This document shows, one piece after another, positions 5,785 to 13,038 of a stretch of 15,874 nucleotides of DNA. This stretch comes from an uncultured Clostridia bacterium (lineage in GTDB: Bacteria; Bacillota; Clostridia; Christensenellales; UBA1242). Numbering within the stretch: the first letter of the stretch is position 1; the number at the start of each line of letters is the position of its first letter. The notes under the pieces are model-generated. The model ran no database searches. It was not told where the DNA came from and saw only the letters and a list, made by a program, of their open reading frames with translations. The translations under genes were made by a program, and so were the position numbers. The stretch lies in the NCBI GenBank assembly GCA_947630075.1, contig CANRGF010000011.1, positions 1 to 15,874 of the forward strand, written 5' to 3'.

Positions 5785-7266
5785 TTAATTTTGACCAACT
5801 ATTAAATTTTTTCCCTCAAATGCCCTATTAGGCTTTAAACCCATCAAATAGGCAAAAGTTGGGGCAACATCGCTCAGTTCGCCATACTTAGCCATTTTAT
5901 ACTGCTCATGCCCAAGCACCGCGCAAAACACTCGATTTAATGTATGTGCCATGTGTGGCTGGCCATCTGCAGTGCGCATTTCCTCAGCGTTGCCATGGTC
6001 GGCTGTGATGAGTACGAAATATTCATGTTTTCTAGCAAATTCTGCCACTTTCTTCACGCATTTATCTAAAAATTCAAGTGCTTCAACCACAGCCTCATAA
6101 TGGCCCGTGTGCCCAATCATATCCGGATTGGAAAAGTTTATAAATATTGCGTCATAACCCTTTTCAATCGCCTTGACCGCCTCGCTGGCAATTTCGCCTG
6201 CACGCATTTTTGGAGTGGTGGCAAAATCTTCAACTTTTTTGGTTGGGACATGAATGCGGTCCTCATTTTCAAAGGGTTGCTCTCTGCCGCCATTTAGATA
6301 ATATGTTACATGCGCATATTTCGTGGTTTCGCTAATTTTTATTTGGCTAAGCCCAAGTTTTGAAATATATTCACTGAGAGTGTTTTTTGCAAATGGCGAA
6401 GGATAAAGTTCAACGGTTTTAGATGTTTCCACCCGTGCCATAGAAATCATTTTCACGCCCAAAGCCTCGCATCTCTTTGTGATTTGCCTAAGCCTATCTT
6501 CTCGAGAATTGAAAAAGAACAAAATATCATTTTTGCTTGGTGATGAATTTGCCACAGTGCAAACATGCACGGGCGCAACGAATTGGTCGTTTTCTCCCCT
6601 ATCGTGCTCAGATTTTAAATAATTTTCGATTTCACTCGGCTTAATTGTTTTTTTAGGGTTAAACATTGAATTGAAAGCAAGTTCTGTCCTATCCCAATTG
6701 CCTTCCCTATCCATTCCATATCCACGCCCGCCAAGGCTTGCAATTTCGCAATTTTTATATTTCTTTATGAAGTTTTTCACCTGCTTGATATATTTAAGGC
6801 TATCGTGCGGAGGTGTGTCCCTCCCATCTGTGAAAAGGTGAAGGAAAATGTGGTTTGCAAACCCGTTTGCCATTTCAATAATATTAAACGCGTGATGGAT
6901 ATTGCTATGCACATTTTTATCGCTCATCAACCCAATTAAATGCAAATTCGCATGATTTTTTTGCAAATTTTCAAAAATTTTAGTTAATTTTGGATTTTTT
7001 TTGAAATTTCCGCTCGAAAAATCATCTTGAATTTTTTTTTGCGTGCTTGGTATTATCCTGCCCGCACCCAATGTCATGTGCCCAACTTCACTTCCGCCCA
7101 TATCGCCTTTAAAAAGACCAACAGCTTCGCCATCTGTTTTCAAAAGCGAATAAGAGCCCTTTTTAAGAGATTTTAAATATGGAGTGTTTGCGTTGGCAAC
7201 TGCATTAAATTGATTTGGCTTGCCCTCGCCATATCCATCTAAAATTATGAAAACACCTTTTTTCAT
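5785..7266 (-). CDS. gpmI: cofactor-independent phosphoglycerate mutase
   Basis: Interconverts 3- and 2-phosphoglycerate in glycolysis through a phosphoserine intermediate, using two Mn ions and no 2,3-bisphosphoglycerate. The 493 residues are slightly short for the family (about 510). Visible signatures are the N-terminal metal site ILDGYGEG (Asp10) and the catalytic serine in GGSEVGHMTLGAGR (Ser59; most relatives have Asn where the second Gly stands). Also present are TDGRDTPP, the MDREGNWDR substrate loop, the PDMIGHTGH metal motif and ITADHGNAE near the C-terminus. Its ATG overlaps the tpiA stop by four bases (ATGA), with AGGGG just upstream, so translation should be coupled to tpiA. No eno gene follows in this window. 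Confidence 0.97.
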   Translation of the reverse strand: MKKGVFIILDGYGEGKPNQFNAVANANTPYLKSLKKGSYSLLKTDGEAVGLFKGDMGGSEVGHMTLGAGRIIPSTQKKIQDDFSSGNFKKNPKLTKIFENLQKNHANLHLIGLMSDKNVHSNIHHAFNIIEMANGFANHIFLHLFTDGRDTPPHDSLKYIKQVKNFIKKYKNCEIASLGGRGYGMDREGNWDRTELAFNSMFNPKKTIKPSEIENYLKSEHDRGENDQFVAPVHVCTVANSSPSKNDILFFFNSREDRLRQITKRCEALGVKMISMARVETSKTVELYPSPFAKNTLSEYISKLGLSQIKISETTKYAHVTYYLNGGREQPFENEDRIHVPTKKVEDFATTPKMRAGEIASEAVKAIEKGYDAIFINFSNPDMIGHTGHYEAVVEALEFLDKCVKKVAEFARKHEYFVLITADHGNAEEMRTADGQPHMAHTLNRVFCAVLGHEQYKMAKYGELSDVAPTFAYLMGLKPNRAFEGKNLIVGQN

Positions 7267-7955
7267 CTAACGCACCCCTTTACGATATTTATAAATTCAT
7301 CAATATTTTTTGACGCCCCGCCAATTAAAAACCCGTCAATCTCGCACGGCAAAAAATTTGAATAGTTTTTTTCATTGACGCTGCCACCATAAAGCACTTT
7401 GCATTCGTGCCCAAGTTTTTTGCAACTATCCCTTATGATTTTTGCCGCACGATTTATGTGAGAGCAGGAAGGCGTTTCGCCCGTGCCGATTGCCCAAACG
7501 GGTTCATAAGCAAACACAATCTCTTGTTTGCCCACGCTTTCAAGTGCCTTTTTCACTTGGTTTGCTATGCCTGATTGTTTGTCCGCCTTAGACTTTTCGC
7601 CAACGCATATTATTGGAATAATGCCATTTTGGCACGCATTCTCCACCTTTTTTGCAACCATTGCATCCGTTTCGCCAATTTCCCTTCTTTCACTATGCCC
7701 AATCAAGCAATATTGCACATTAAACTCTTTCAGCATCTGCGCACTGATTTGCCCCGTGCTTTTGCAATCCGCACCAAGAGATATGTCCTGGCTTGCAAGA
7801 GCAAAATGTGTGCTTTTTTTGAAAATGGACAAATAAACAAAAGGCGGACACAAAACAATCTTTGTGCCCTTAACCCTTAAACTATTAAGTTTTTCTTGAA
7901 CGGTTGCATAAAATTTGGCATTGCCATTCATTTTGTAGTTAGCAACAACTAACAT
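7263..7955 (-). CDS. tpiA: triosephosphate isomerase
   Basis: Interconverts dihydroxyacetone phosphate and glyceraldehyde 3-phosphate. At 230 residues it is about 20 shorter than usual, but all catalytic parts are seen: N6 and K8 in NYKMN, the electrophilic His87 in IGHSERRE, and the base Glu151 in AYEPVWAIGTG, which begins the mobile loop. The phosphate-binding GGSVN and GFLIGGAS segments are near the end. The ATG shares one base with the pgk stop (TAATG) and its ribosome site GAGG lies in the pgk 3' end. The stop overlaps the gpmI start. It is the middle gene of a tightly coupled glycolytic operon. Confidence 0.97.
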   Translation of the reverse strand: MLVVANYKMNGNAKFYATVQEKLNSLRVKGTKIVLCPPFVYLSIFKKSTHFALASQDISLGADCKSTGQISAQMLKEFNVQYCLIGHSERREIGETDAMVAKKVENACQNGIIPIICVGEKSKADKQSGIANQVKKALESVGKQEIVFAYEPVWAIGTGETPSCSHINRAAKIIRDSCKKLGHECKVLYGGSVNEKNYSNFLPCEIDGFLIGGASKNIDEFINIVKGCVR

Positions 7956-9136
7956 TATTTATCCTCAATCAAGTCCACACAAGGGAGCGATTTACCTTGC
8001 AATAGCATTAGGCTTGCGCCGCCACCTGTGGATATGTGGCTGATGCGCCTGCTATAACCCAATGATTGCACTGCTGCCACGCTATCGCCACCACCAATTA
8101 TCGACATTCCCTTATTTTTTGCCACATATTTGGCAATCTTATTCGTGCCGCGCCTAAATTTATCATATTCATACACGCCGAGCGGACCATTCCAAATAAT
8201 CGTCTTGGCCTTTTTTATCTCTTTTTTAAAGCATTTAATCGTTTTTGGCCCGATATCCATTCCCTGATAATTATCGGCAAAAAATCCGCTATTAAACACC
8301 TTTGTTTCAGCATCTTCGCTAAAATCTTTTGCACCAATATTATCAATCGGCAAAAGGATTTTAACATTCTTCTCTTTGGCTTTATCCATAATCTTATTTG
8401 CAAGGTCTAACTTGCTGCTATCCACTAGCGACATTCCCACATTTCCGCCAATCGCTTTAATAAATGTGTAAGACATCCCGCCACCGATTAAAAGTGTGTC
8501 CACCCTATCTAAGAGGTTTTCAATCACAGGGAGTTTGTCTGCCACCTTTGCCCCGCCTAAAATTGCCACAAATGGGCGCTCTGGATTATTGAGAGCTTTA
8601 TCAAACACATTAAGTTCGCTCTCCACCAAAAAGCCACACACTGCAGGAATTAACTTTGCCACGCCATAAGTGGAAGCGTGCTTGCGGTGGGCAGTGGCAA
8701 ACGCCTCCAACACAAACACATCAGCGAGCGCTGCCAACTTTTTAGCAAAGGCCTCATCGTTTTTCTCTTCTTGCTTATAAAAGCGGATATTTTCAAGCAA
8801 TGCCACATCGCCACTCTTTAAATCTTTAAGCGGGGCGGCAGACTGCTTGTCTAAAAAATCTTCAACAAAAACCACCTCTTTATTTAATAATTGAGATAGC
8901 CTTGCAAGCACAGGGCGAAGAGAAAGTTTTGGCTCAACCTGACCATTTGGCCTGCCTAAATGTGAGCATAAAATAATCTTTGCACCATGCTCTATCAAAT
9001 AATTTATTGTGGAAAGTGTGGCGGTGATGCGTGTGTCATCAGTAATTTTAAGGTCGCTATTCATTGGCACATTAAAATCAACTCGCACCAACACGCGCTT
9101 ATTCTCAACATCAATATCTCTAATTGTTTTTTTCAT
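7955..9136 (-). CDS. pgk: phosphoglycerate kinase
   Basis: Transfers phosphate from 1,3-bisphosphoglycerate to ADP, the first ATP-forming step of glycolysis. The 393 residues match the family length. The N-terminal signature RVLVRVDFNVPM is at 14-25, HLGRPNG at 59-65, ENIRFY at 115-120, AHRKHAST at 149-156, the nucleotide-domain GGAKVADK at 194-201, and GGGDSVAAV followed by STGGGAS near the C-terminus. One oddity is VLEAFATAHR where most enzymes have VNDAFGTAHR. The ATG has TGGAGAA a few bases upstream. It is first in the operon; the usual partner gap is not adjacent, its place being taken by unrelated genes. Confidence 0.98.
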   Translation of the reverse strand: MKKTIRDIDVENKRVLVRVDFNVPMNSDLKITDDTRITATLSTINYLIEHGAKIILCSHLGRPNGQVEPKLSLRPVLARLSQLLNKEVVFVEDFLDKQSAAPLKDLKSGDVALLENIRFYKQEEKNDEAFAKKLAALADVFVLEAFATAHRKHASTYGVAKLIPAVCGFLVESELNVFDKALNNPERPFVAILGGAKVADKLPVIENLLDRVDTLLIGGGMSYTFIKAIGGNVGMSLVDSSKLDLANKIMDKAKEKNVKILLPIDNIGAKDFSEDAETKVFNSGFFADNYQGMDIGPKTIKCFKKEIKKAKTIIWNGPLGVYEYDKFRRGTNKIAKYVAKNKGMSIIGGGDSVAAVQSLGYSRRISHISTGGGASLMLLQGKSLPCVDLIEDK

Positions 9137-9158
9137 TTTTTCTCCAGACTTAATTTAA

Positions 9159-9214
9159 GGTAGAATATTCCTATGGTAGTACCCTTATTTTAACATATCC
9201 AGATTTTATTTCAA
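9159..9214 (-). promoter_or_regulatory. pgk-tpiA-gpmI promoter with possible operator
   Basis: TTGAAA (9209-9214), a 16-base spacer and TGT-TAAAAT (-10 at 9187-9192) form an extended -10 promoter that overlaps the end of the preceding gene. Just after the predicted start site are two CTACC direct repeats 16 bases apart (9159-9163 and 9175-9179) and the perfect 8-bp palindrome GAATATTC (9163-9170). These could be a repressor site. They do not match the CggR operator I know. Confidence 0.5.
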
Positions 9215-9718
9215 AATAAATTTAGAATATTTATAGAATTTTCTCGTCATTTTTTTGTTTTGCACAAAATTTACGCCGAAATTATCGCAAAATATGTAAA
9301 TTTTTCGTTTTGAGCAGTGTGCTAAATTGGGCTCTATCCGCTTATCACATAATATGATTTTATTCGCTTTTTTATAATCTGTTTGCTCATCACCCACAAT
9401 AAAAGTTTGCTTTTTTATTTGGATGCGCGCACCAAAAGCGCACTTATCTATTTGAATTTTATCGCCATTGCAGACGATTATCGACTTGACCCTCTTCTCA
9501 CCCACCACATATGCACCAGCCGCCACCACGCATCTCAAAGCCTTAGATAAATTCATCAATTCTTTGGTTACGAGCGCATCGCCCATAAGTTCATTAAAAG
9601 TGTTGTAGTCATAAATGATGCCGAAATTAAAAACGAGCAAATCACACCTAGATAATTTGCTAAAATAATTGAGATAAAACGACTTATAACTCCCGCCCGC
9701 CACGCAAACAATTCTCAT
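9206..9718 (-). CDS. unknown protein, faintly nitrilase-like
   Basis: A 170-residue protein I do not recognise with confidence. The order of a beta-strand start (MRIVCVAGG), a hydrophobic strand (CDLLVFNFGI), then NLSKALRCVVAAGAYVVG and SIIVCNGDKI resembles the N-terminal half of carbon-nitrogen hydrolases. The family's catalytic Glu is missing from the place expected, and no Lys-Cys pair in proper context is seen. If related, it would be a degenerate, non-catalytic remnant. The C-terminus is very basic. Its ATG has GAGG only one base upstream, too close for a normal ribosome site. It sits between the terminator of the surface lipoprotein gene and the pgk promoter, with no terminator of its own, so it may be read through into pgk. 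Confidence 0.65.
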   Translation of the reverse strand: MRIVCVAGGSYKSFYLNYFSKLSRCDLLVFNFGIIYDYNTFNELMGDALVTKELMNLSKALRCVVAAGAYVVGEKRVKSIIVCNGDKIQIDKCAFGARIQIKKQTFIVGDEQTDYKKANKIILCDKRIEPNLAHCSKRKIYIFCDNFGVNFVQNKKMTRKFYKYSKFILK

Positions 9719-9750
9719 ACCTCATAGTATGTTTTTGCTTGAGTTTTGTT

Positions 9751-9775
9751 TAAAAAACCTAGCATATTGCTAGGC
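9751..9775 (-). terminator. terminator of the LRR lipoprotein gene
   Basis: The stem CCTAGCA/TGCTAGG (9758-9764 with 9768-9774) has a 3-base loop and is followed on the minus strand by six U. It starts just past the stop codon. Confidence 0.88.
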
Positions 9776-9780
9776 TTTAA

Positions 9781-12432
9781 TTATGCCGCTTTTTTGGTGA
9801 AAATATAATAATCTTGGTCGGTGTCATCAGGTGATTTTGTGAAATTTTGGCTTAAATAGTCTGGCATTGGGTTATTTTCAGCGTCATCAACTATAGTTTT
9901 TAACACTTTAATTGTGCCCGTTTCAGATTTTAAATAATTCGTTAACCAGCCATTGCTGCTGGCTGTTTGGGCTATTGCGTTAAACACTGTTGCGCTATTT
10001 ATAATAACTTCATTTAGATTGGAGCAATTTTGGAAAGCATTGTTTTTAATAGTCTCTACATGTGAACCTATTGTTACGCTTGTTAAGTCTCGGCAACCAC
10101 TAAAAATTCCATAGCTAATGATTGTTACACTTTCTGGGATAATTATTGTTTTTAAACTTGTGGCAGAGAAAGCACCTTCTCCAATTTCGGTTACACTTTC
10201 TGGGATAACTATTGTTTCTAGACCGGTGCAACCATTGAAAGCATAAAGACCAATGGTTTCTACATGTGAGCCTATCGTTACGCTTGTTAGACTAGTGCAC
10301 TCATAGAAAGCTCGCTCTCCAATAGTGATGACACTATCTGGGATAATAATAGTTTTTAGACTTCTGCAACCTGAGAAAGTTCCACCTGATCCTGATAAAG
10401 AGCCATTAAGGCTGATGACACTCTCTGGGATAACAATAGTTTTTAGATTTGTACAACCTGAGAAAGTACCATTAAGAGTTTCTACATTTGACCCTATTGT
10501 TACATCTGATAAGTATTCGCAATTTTTAAAAGCAGACCCAATGGTTATGACACTCTCTGGGATAATTATGGTTTTTAGACTTCTGCAACCTGAGAAAGCG
10601 TTATCGCCAATGGTTTCAACATTTGACCCTATCGTTACGTCTCTTAAGGAGGTGCAGTCTTCAAAAGCGTTATCGCCAATGGTGATGACACTCTCTGGGA
10701 TAATTATAGTTTCTAGCCATTTGCATCCATCAAAAGAACCATTAAGAGTTTCAACATTTGACCCTATTGTTGCATTTCTTAAGTATTCGCAATCTTTAAA
10801 AGCAGCCTCAATGGTTATGACACTGTCTGGGATAACTATCGTTTCTAGACCTTGGCATCCACCGAAAGCATAATATCCAATGGATTCTACATGTGAGCCT
10901 ATCGTTACTGATTTTATATTTGGTTTTGAATTGAATGGTGCTTCAAACAAACAAGCGGGAATGTGCTTAACTTGCTCGCCAATTATCACAGACACCCCAT
11001 CGGTGTTTTTACCAGCACCATCAAAAATAAAATCTTGATGTTTAAAATCCTCACATTCTTTGGCGTTATAGATAATTTCGGTTAAGCTTGTGCAATTAGC
11101 GAAAGCAAACTCGCCAATTTGCTCCACACTTGAGCCAATCGTTACACTAGTTAAGCCAGTGCAAGAATTGAAAGCTTGATCGCCAATGCTAGTTACTTTG
11201 TCTCCTATAATAAGTTGAGTTATTAGTTTGCAGTTGCCAAATGCGAACTCTGGGTACCCTGGCACATAAACTGGATATCTGCCGTGTTGACCATCGTTAT
11301 ATGTTGAAGGAATTACAATTTTACCTTCAATTTGTTGGTTTTTGGCTTTAACTGAATAACAGTTGGTTTCAAAGGTGAAAGCCAATTTATCCGTCATTGG
11401 AGGCTCTTCCTCTAGGCTATAAACTATGCTAACATTTCCATTAACCAAATATTTGTTATTTTCTTGTTTAGTTGCACCATCCACAATGAAAATGACATTA
11501 TATCCTTCTTGTTGCTCGATATATGTTATTTCAAGCTCATCGCCATAAAGCAAAACAGCATTTTGAGCTTGCAAAACTTCTTCATTACGCTTAACAGTAA
11601 CTTTGTCTGGCGCGTTGATGGATAGGGAATATGATATTATCTCTTCATTATAGGTGATTATCATATCTTTTGTTACGGCATAAGTTTGTGATGCTTCTTC
11701 TTGCCTTTTATAGTTTACTTTCACTGTTTGAGTGTAGCCGTCTTTTTTGGTGTAACTAACCGTTATCTCATCACCATGAAGAACTGTCTCTCCTGTTTGC
11801 AAGGTTTGCTCTTTATATGTAACTGTAACTTGCTCTGGAATGGTGATGGTGTATGTCTTAATTTGAACATTTATAGTTGTGTCTGCTTTAATGGTGGTGG
11901 TGTAATATTCGTCTTGACCTTTAGTTAACACTTCATCATTGGCAGTTACTTTTATTGCAGCTTCGTCTCTATCTTCAGTGTAGGTAACCTTAAATTTAAA
12001 CTCACTGCCATACTCTACATTAGTGAGTTCGCCCTCAGGCACAATTTCATACCAATCTTCATCATTTAGAGTGATTGTGAAATGCTTTATCTCATATTTG
12101 CAATATACTTTATCTCCAGATTGCAAAACATAACTATCCTCATAAGGCTGAGAGTAATCTTCATCTTTATACAAGCCAACTAAAGTATAGCCTTCAACCT
12201 CTAATTGAGATTTTAGAGATGCTATAGTTGTGCCGGCAGTAACTGACAGATTTTGGTTTTCTTCCTCTATTGAAGAATCCACAACAATTTGAAAGTTGTT
12301 GTTTGGGTTAGGGTTAGTGTTATTATTTGCCTTATCCCCGCAGCCTGCAGGGATAAACAATGCCACGCCTGCAAGCAAAGAGGCTAGGCAGACTGCTAAT
12401 TTCTTTGGTTTGCGAGACTTTTTATTTTTCAT
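9781..12432 (-). CDS. BspA-like leucine-rich-repeat surface lipoprotein
   Basis: An 883-residue exported protein. I chose the Met with GGAGGG five bases upstream rather than an in-frame Met nine codons earlier. The basic N-terminus and hydrophobic stretch end at PAGC, with Cys31 as likely lipidated residue (Pro at -3 is unusual). A short Asn/Pro linker follows. Residues about 60-115 resemble InlB/Listeria-Bacteroides repeats (GYTLVGLYKDEDYS). Several beta-rich modules follow to about 345, then roughly 18 LRR_5/BspA-type repeats from about 395 to 810, pairing SVTIGSxVETIG with IIIPESVITIG. A short unique C-terminus closes it, with no LPXTG anchor. Such proteins bind host or bacterial surfaces in other species; the ligand here is unknown. 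Expression is probably phase-variable through the poly-G promoter. Confidence 0.92.
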   Translation of the reverse strand: MKNKKSRKPKKLAVCLASLLAGVALFIPAGCGDKANNNTNPNPNNNFQIVVDSSIEEENQNLSVTAGTTIASLKSQLEVEGYTLVGLYKDEDYSQPYEDSYVLQSGDKVYCKYEIKHFTITLNDEDWYEIVPEGELTNVEYGSEFKFKVTYTEDRDEAAIKVTANDEVLTKGQDEYYTTTIKADTTINVQIKTYTITIPEQVTVTYKEQTLQTGETVLHGDEITVSYTKKDGYTQTVKVNYKRQEEASQTYAVTKDMIITYNEEIISYSLSINAPDKVTVKRNEEVLQAQNAVLLYGDELEITYIEQQEGYNVIFIVDGATKQENNKYLVNGNVSIVYSLEEEPPMTDKLAFTFETNCYSVKAKNQQIEGKIVIPSTYNDGQHGRYPVYVPGYPEFAFGNCKLITQLIIGDKVTSIGDQAFNSCTGLTSVTIGSSVEQIGEFAFANCTSLTEIIYNAKECEDFKHQDFIFDGAGKNTDGVSVIIGEQVKHIPACLFEAPFNSKPNIKSVTIGSHVESIGYYAFGGCQGLETIVIPDSVITIEAAFKDCEYLRNATIGSNVETLNGSFDGCKWLETIIIPESVITIGDNAFEDCTSLRDVTIGSNVETIGDNAFSGCRSLKTIIIPESVITIGSAFKNCEYLSDVTIGSNVETLNGTFSGCTNLKTIVIPESVISLNGSLSGSGGTFSGCRSLKTIIIPDSVITIGERAFYECTSLTSVTIGSHVETIGLYAFNGCTGLETIVIPESVTEIGEGAFSATSLKTIIIPESVTIISYGIFSGCRDLTSVTIGSHVETIKNNAFQNCSNLNEVIINSATVFNAIAQTASSNGWLTNYLKSETGTIKVLKTIVDDAENNPMPDYLSQNFTKSPDDTDQDYYIFTKKAA
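10020..11200 (-). repeat. DNA encoding tandem LRR_5 repeats
   Basis: About 1.2 kb of near-periodic sequence, each repeat about 60-70 bases. Stretches such as GGGATAATTATTGTTTTTAG on the plus strand recur almost unchanged. The high DNA similarity makes repeat gain or loss by recombination likely. Confidence 0.85.
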
Positions 12433-12435
12433 ATA

Positions 12436-12441
12436 TTCCCT
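12436..12441 (-). promoter_or_regulatory. Shine-Dalgarno deciding the LRR lipoprotein start
   Basis: GGAGGG with five bases to the ATG at 12430-12432. An upstream in-frame ATG at 12457-12459 has no such site. Confidence 0.8.
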
Positions 12442-12468
12442 CCAAATAAAGAAATTCATTCTACTGAC

Positions 12469-12499
12469 ATTTTAGCACTTGCCCCCCCCCCTAAGTCAA
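12469..12499 (-). promoter_or_regulatory. LRR lipoprotein promoter with poly-G spacer
   Basis: TTGACT (12494-12499) and TGC-TAAAAT (-10 at 12469-12474) are separated by 19 bases, of which ten are an uninterrupted G run (12482-12491 on the minus strand). An optimal 17-base spacer would need eight G. Slippage in the tract would therefore change promoter strength, as in Neisseria porA. The leader is about 30 bases and holds GGAGGG. Confidence 0.8.
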
Positions 12500-12527
12500 G
12501 TAAAAATAGGAAAATTTGGAAATTTAA

Positions 12528-12613
12528 GAGGGGCGCACGGTTGCCCGCGCGAGCGGGCAACAAAAAAGGCACGATGTGCCTTTTTAAAAGTTGAAAACTT
12601 TTGTGCGCCCCTC
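12528..12613. other. multi-hairpin element: 11-bp stem enclosing three hairpins
   Basis: An outer perfect 11-bp inverted repeat (528-538 with 603-613, add 12000) encloses three perfect hairpins: 9 bp with loop GCGA (540-561), 10 bp with loop GAT (563-585), and 7 bp with loop GAA (586-602). Only two bases are unpaired between stems. GCGA on the plus strand is a GNRA tetraloop. The middle hairpin, with U6 on the minus strand, can also serve as the arsR terminator. The structure lies between the arsR stop and the LRR lipoprotein promoter. Confidence 0.75.
12562..12585. terminator. arsR terminator (inner hairpin)
   Basis: Stem AAAAAGGCAC/GTGCCTTTTT with loop GAT, giving a U run in either direction. 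On the minus strand it lies about 30 bases past the arsR stop. Confidence 0.7.
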
Positions 12614-12615
12614 CT

Positions 12616-12936
12616 CTAAATGCAATCGACCGTTGCATTTAACACGCTTTGGATGCTAGGATTTTTTATATAATAAGTGATGCTTTTCCCGTTGCGGTCG
12701 CACGCCACAATGTTTAGCGATTTTAAAATCTTTAATTGGTGGCTCACAGTTGTTTGATTGCGGTTTAAAATAAAAGAGATATCTCCCACGCATAGCGGCT
12801 TAATAATAAGCAAAATTATTATGCGCAAGCGCGTGTCATCGCTAAACGCATAGAAAAATGTGGTGAGATTTTTCATATCCGCCTTAGACGGCATTAAATT
12901 TTTAATTGAATATTCCTCTTTAAAATTCAAATTCAT
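12616..12936 (-). CDS. ArsR-family winged-helix repressor
   Basis: A 106-residue DNA-binding protein of the ArsR/SmtB type, cytoplasmic and presumably dimeric. The hallmark segment FSDDTRLRIIILL (31-43) leads into the helix-turn-helix, with recognition helix TTVSHQLKILKSLNIV (62-77) and the wing DRNGKSITYYI (80-90). The metal-sensing ELCVCDL motif of ArsR proper appears as PLCVGDI: Cys49 is kept, the second Cys is Gly. A classic As/Cd site is therefore incomplete and the signal is unknown; Cys79 and Cys105 are the only other cysteines. A perfect 12-bp palindrome spans its start codon, suggesting autorepression. No Shine-Dalgarno is present and the extended -10 box ends six bases before the ATG. 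It is divergent from the 61-aa membrane protein, a plausible target. Confidence 0.9.
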   Translation of the reverse strand: MNLNFKEEYSIKNLMPSKADMKNLTTFFYAFSDDTRLRIIILLIIKPLCVGDISFILNRNQTTVSHQLKILKSLNIVACDRNGKSITYYIKNPSIQSVLNATVDCI

Positions 12937-12942
12937 ATGAAT
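12931..12942. promoter_or_regulatory. palindrome over the arsR start, possible operator
   Basis: ATTCATATGAAT is a perfect 12-bp dyad covering the arsR ATG and the bases between -10 and start. TTCAT/ATGAA half-sites are common in ArsR/SmtB operators. Confidence 0.4.
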
Positions 12943-12951
12943 ATTTTAACA
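12943..12951 (-). promoter_or_regulatory. arsR extended -10, predicted leaderless
   Basis: TGT-TAAAAT (-10 at 12943-12948) is followed by six bases and the ATG. No good -35 box is seen at 16-18 bases, which an extended -10 can tolerate. Confidence 0.6.
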
Positions 12952-12989
12952 TATAAAAAATTTTTATGGAATTTTCACAATATCTAATT

Positions 12990-13031
12990 TTGACGAATAA
13001 ATAAGATAAAGAAAATAATTTATATAAGGAG
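12990..13031 (+). promoter_or_regulatory. promoter and ribosome site of the 61-aa protein
   Basis: TTGACG (12990-12995), an 18-base spacer and AATAAT (13014-13019), then AAGGAG (13026-13031) seven bases before the ATG. The start site would fall at the edge of the ribosome site, so the exact promoter is uncertain; AAGGAG itself is clear. Confidence 0.5.
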
Positions 13032-13038
13032 CAAGAAA

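Noticed and set aside
10325..10873. 182-codon plus-strand frame opposite the LRR array
   Set aside because: It is a mirror of the LRR repeats; its periodicity comes entirely from the real gene on the other strand.
12433..12459. Upstream ATG of the LRR lipoprotein (nine extra residues, MNFFIWREY)
   Set aside because: It has no ribosome site and would put non-signal residues before a basic signal-peptide start; the Met at 12432 has GGAGGG correctly spaced.
12456..12638. 60-codon minus-strand frame over the poly-G tract and hairpins
   Set aside because: It translates the promoter, G run and palindromes, with no ribosome site and no protein-like composition.
12616..12936. Classic arsenic-sensing ArsR with an ars operon
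   Set aside because: The second Cys of the CVC site is Gly and no arsenite pump or arsenate reductase is nearby.
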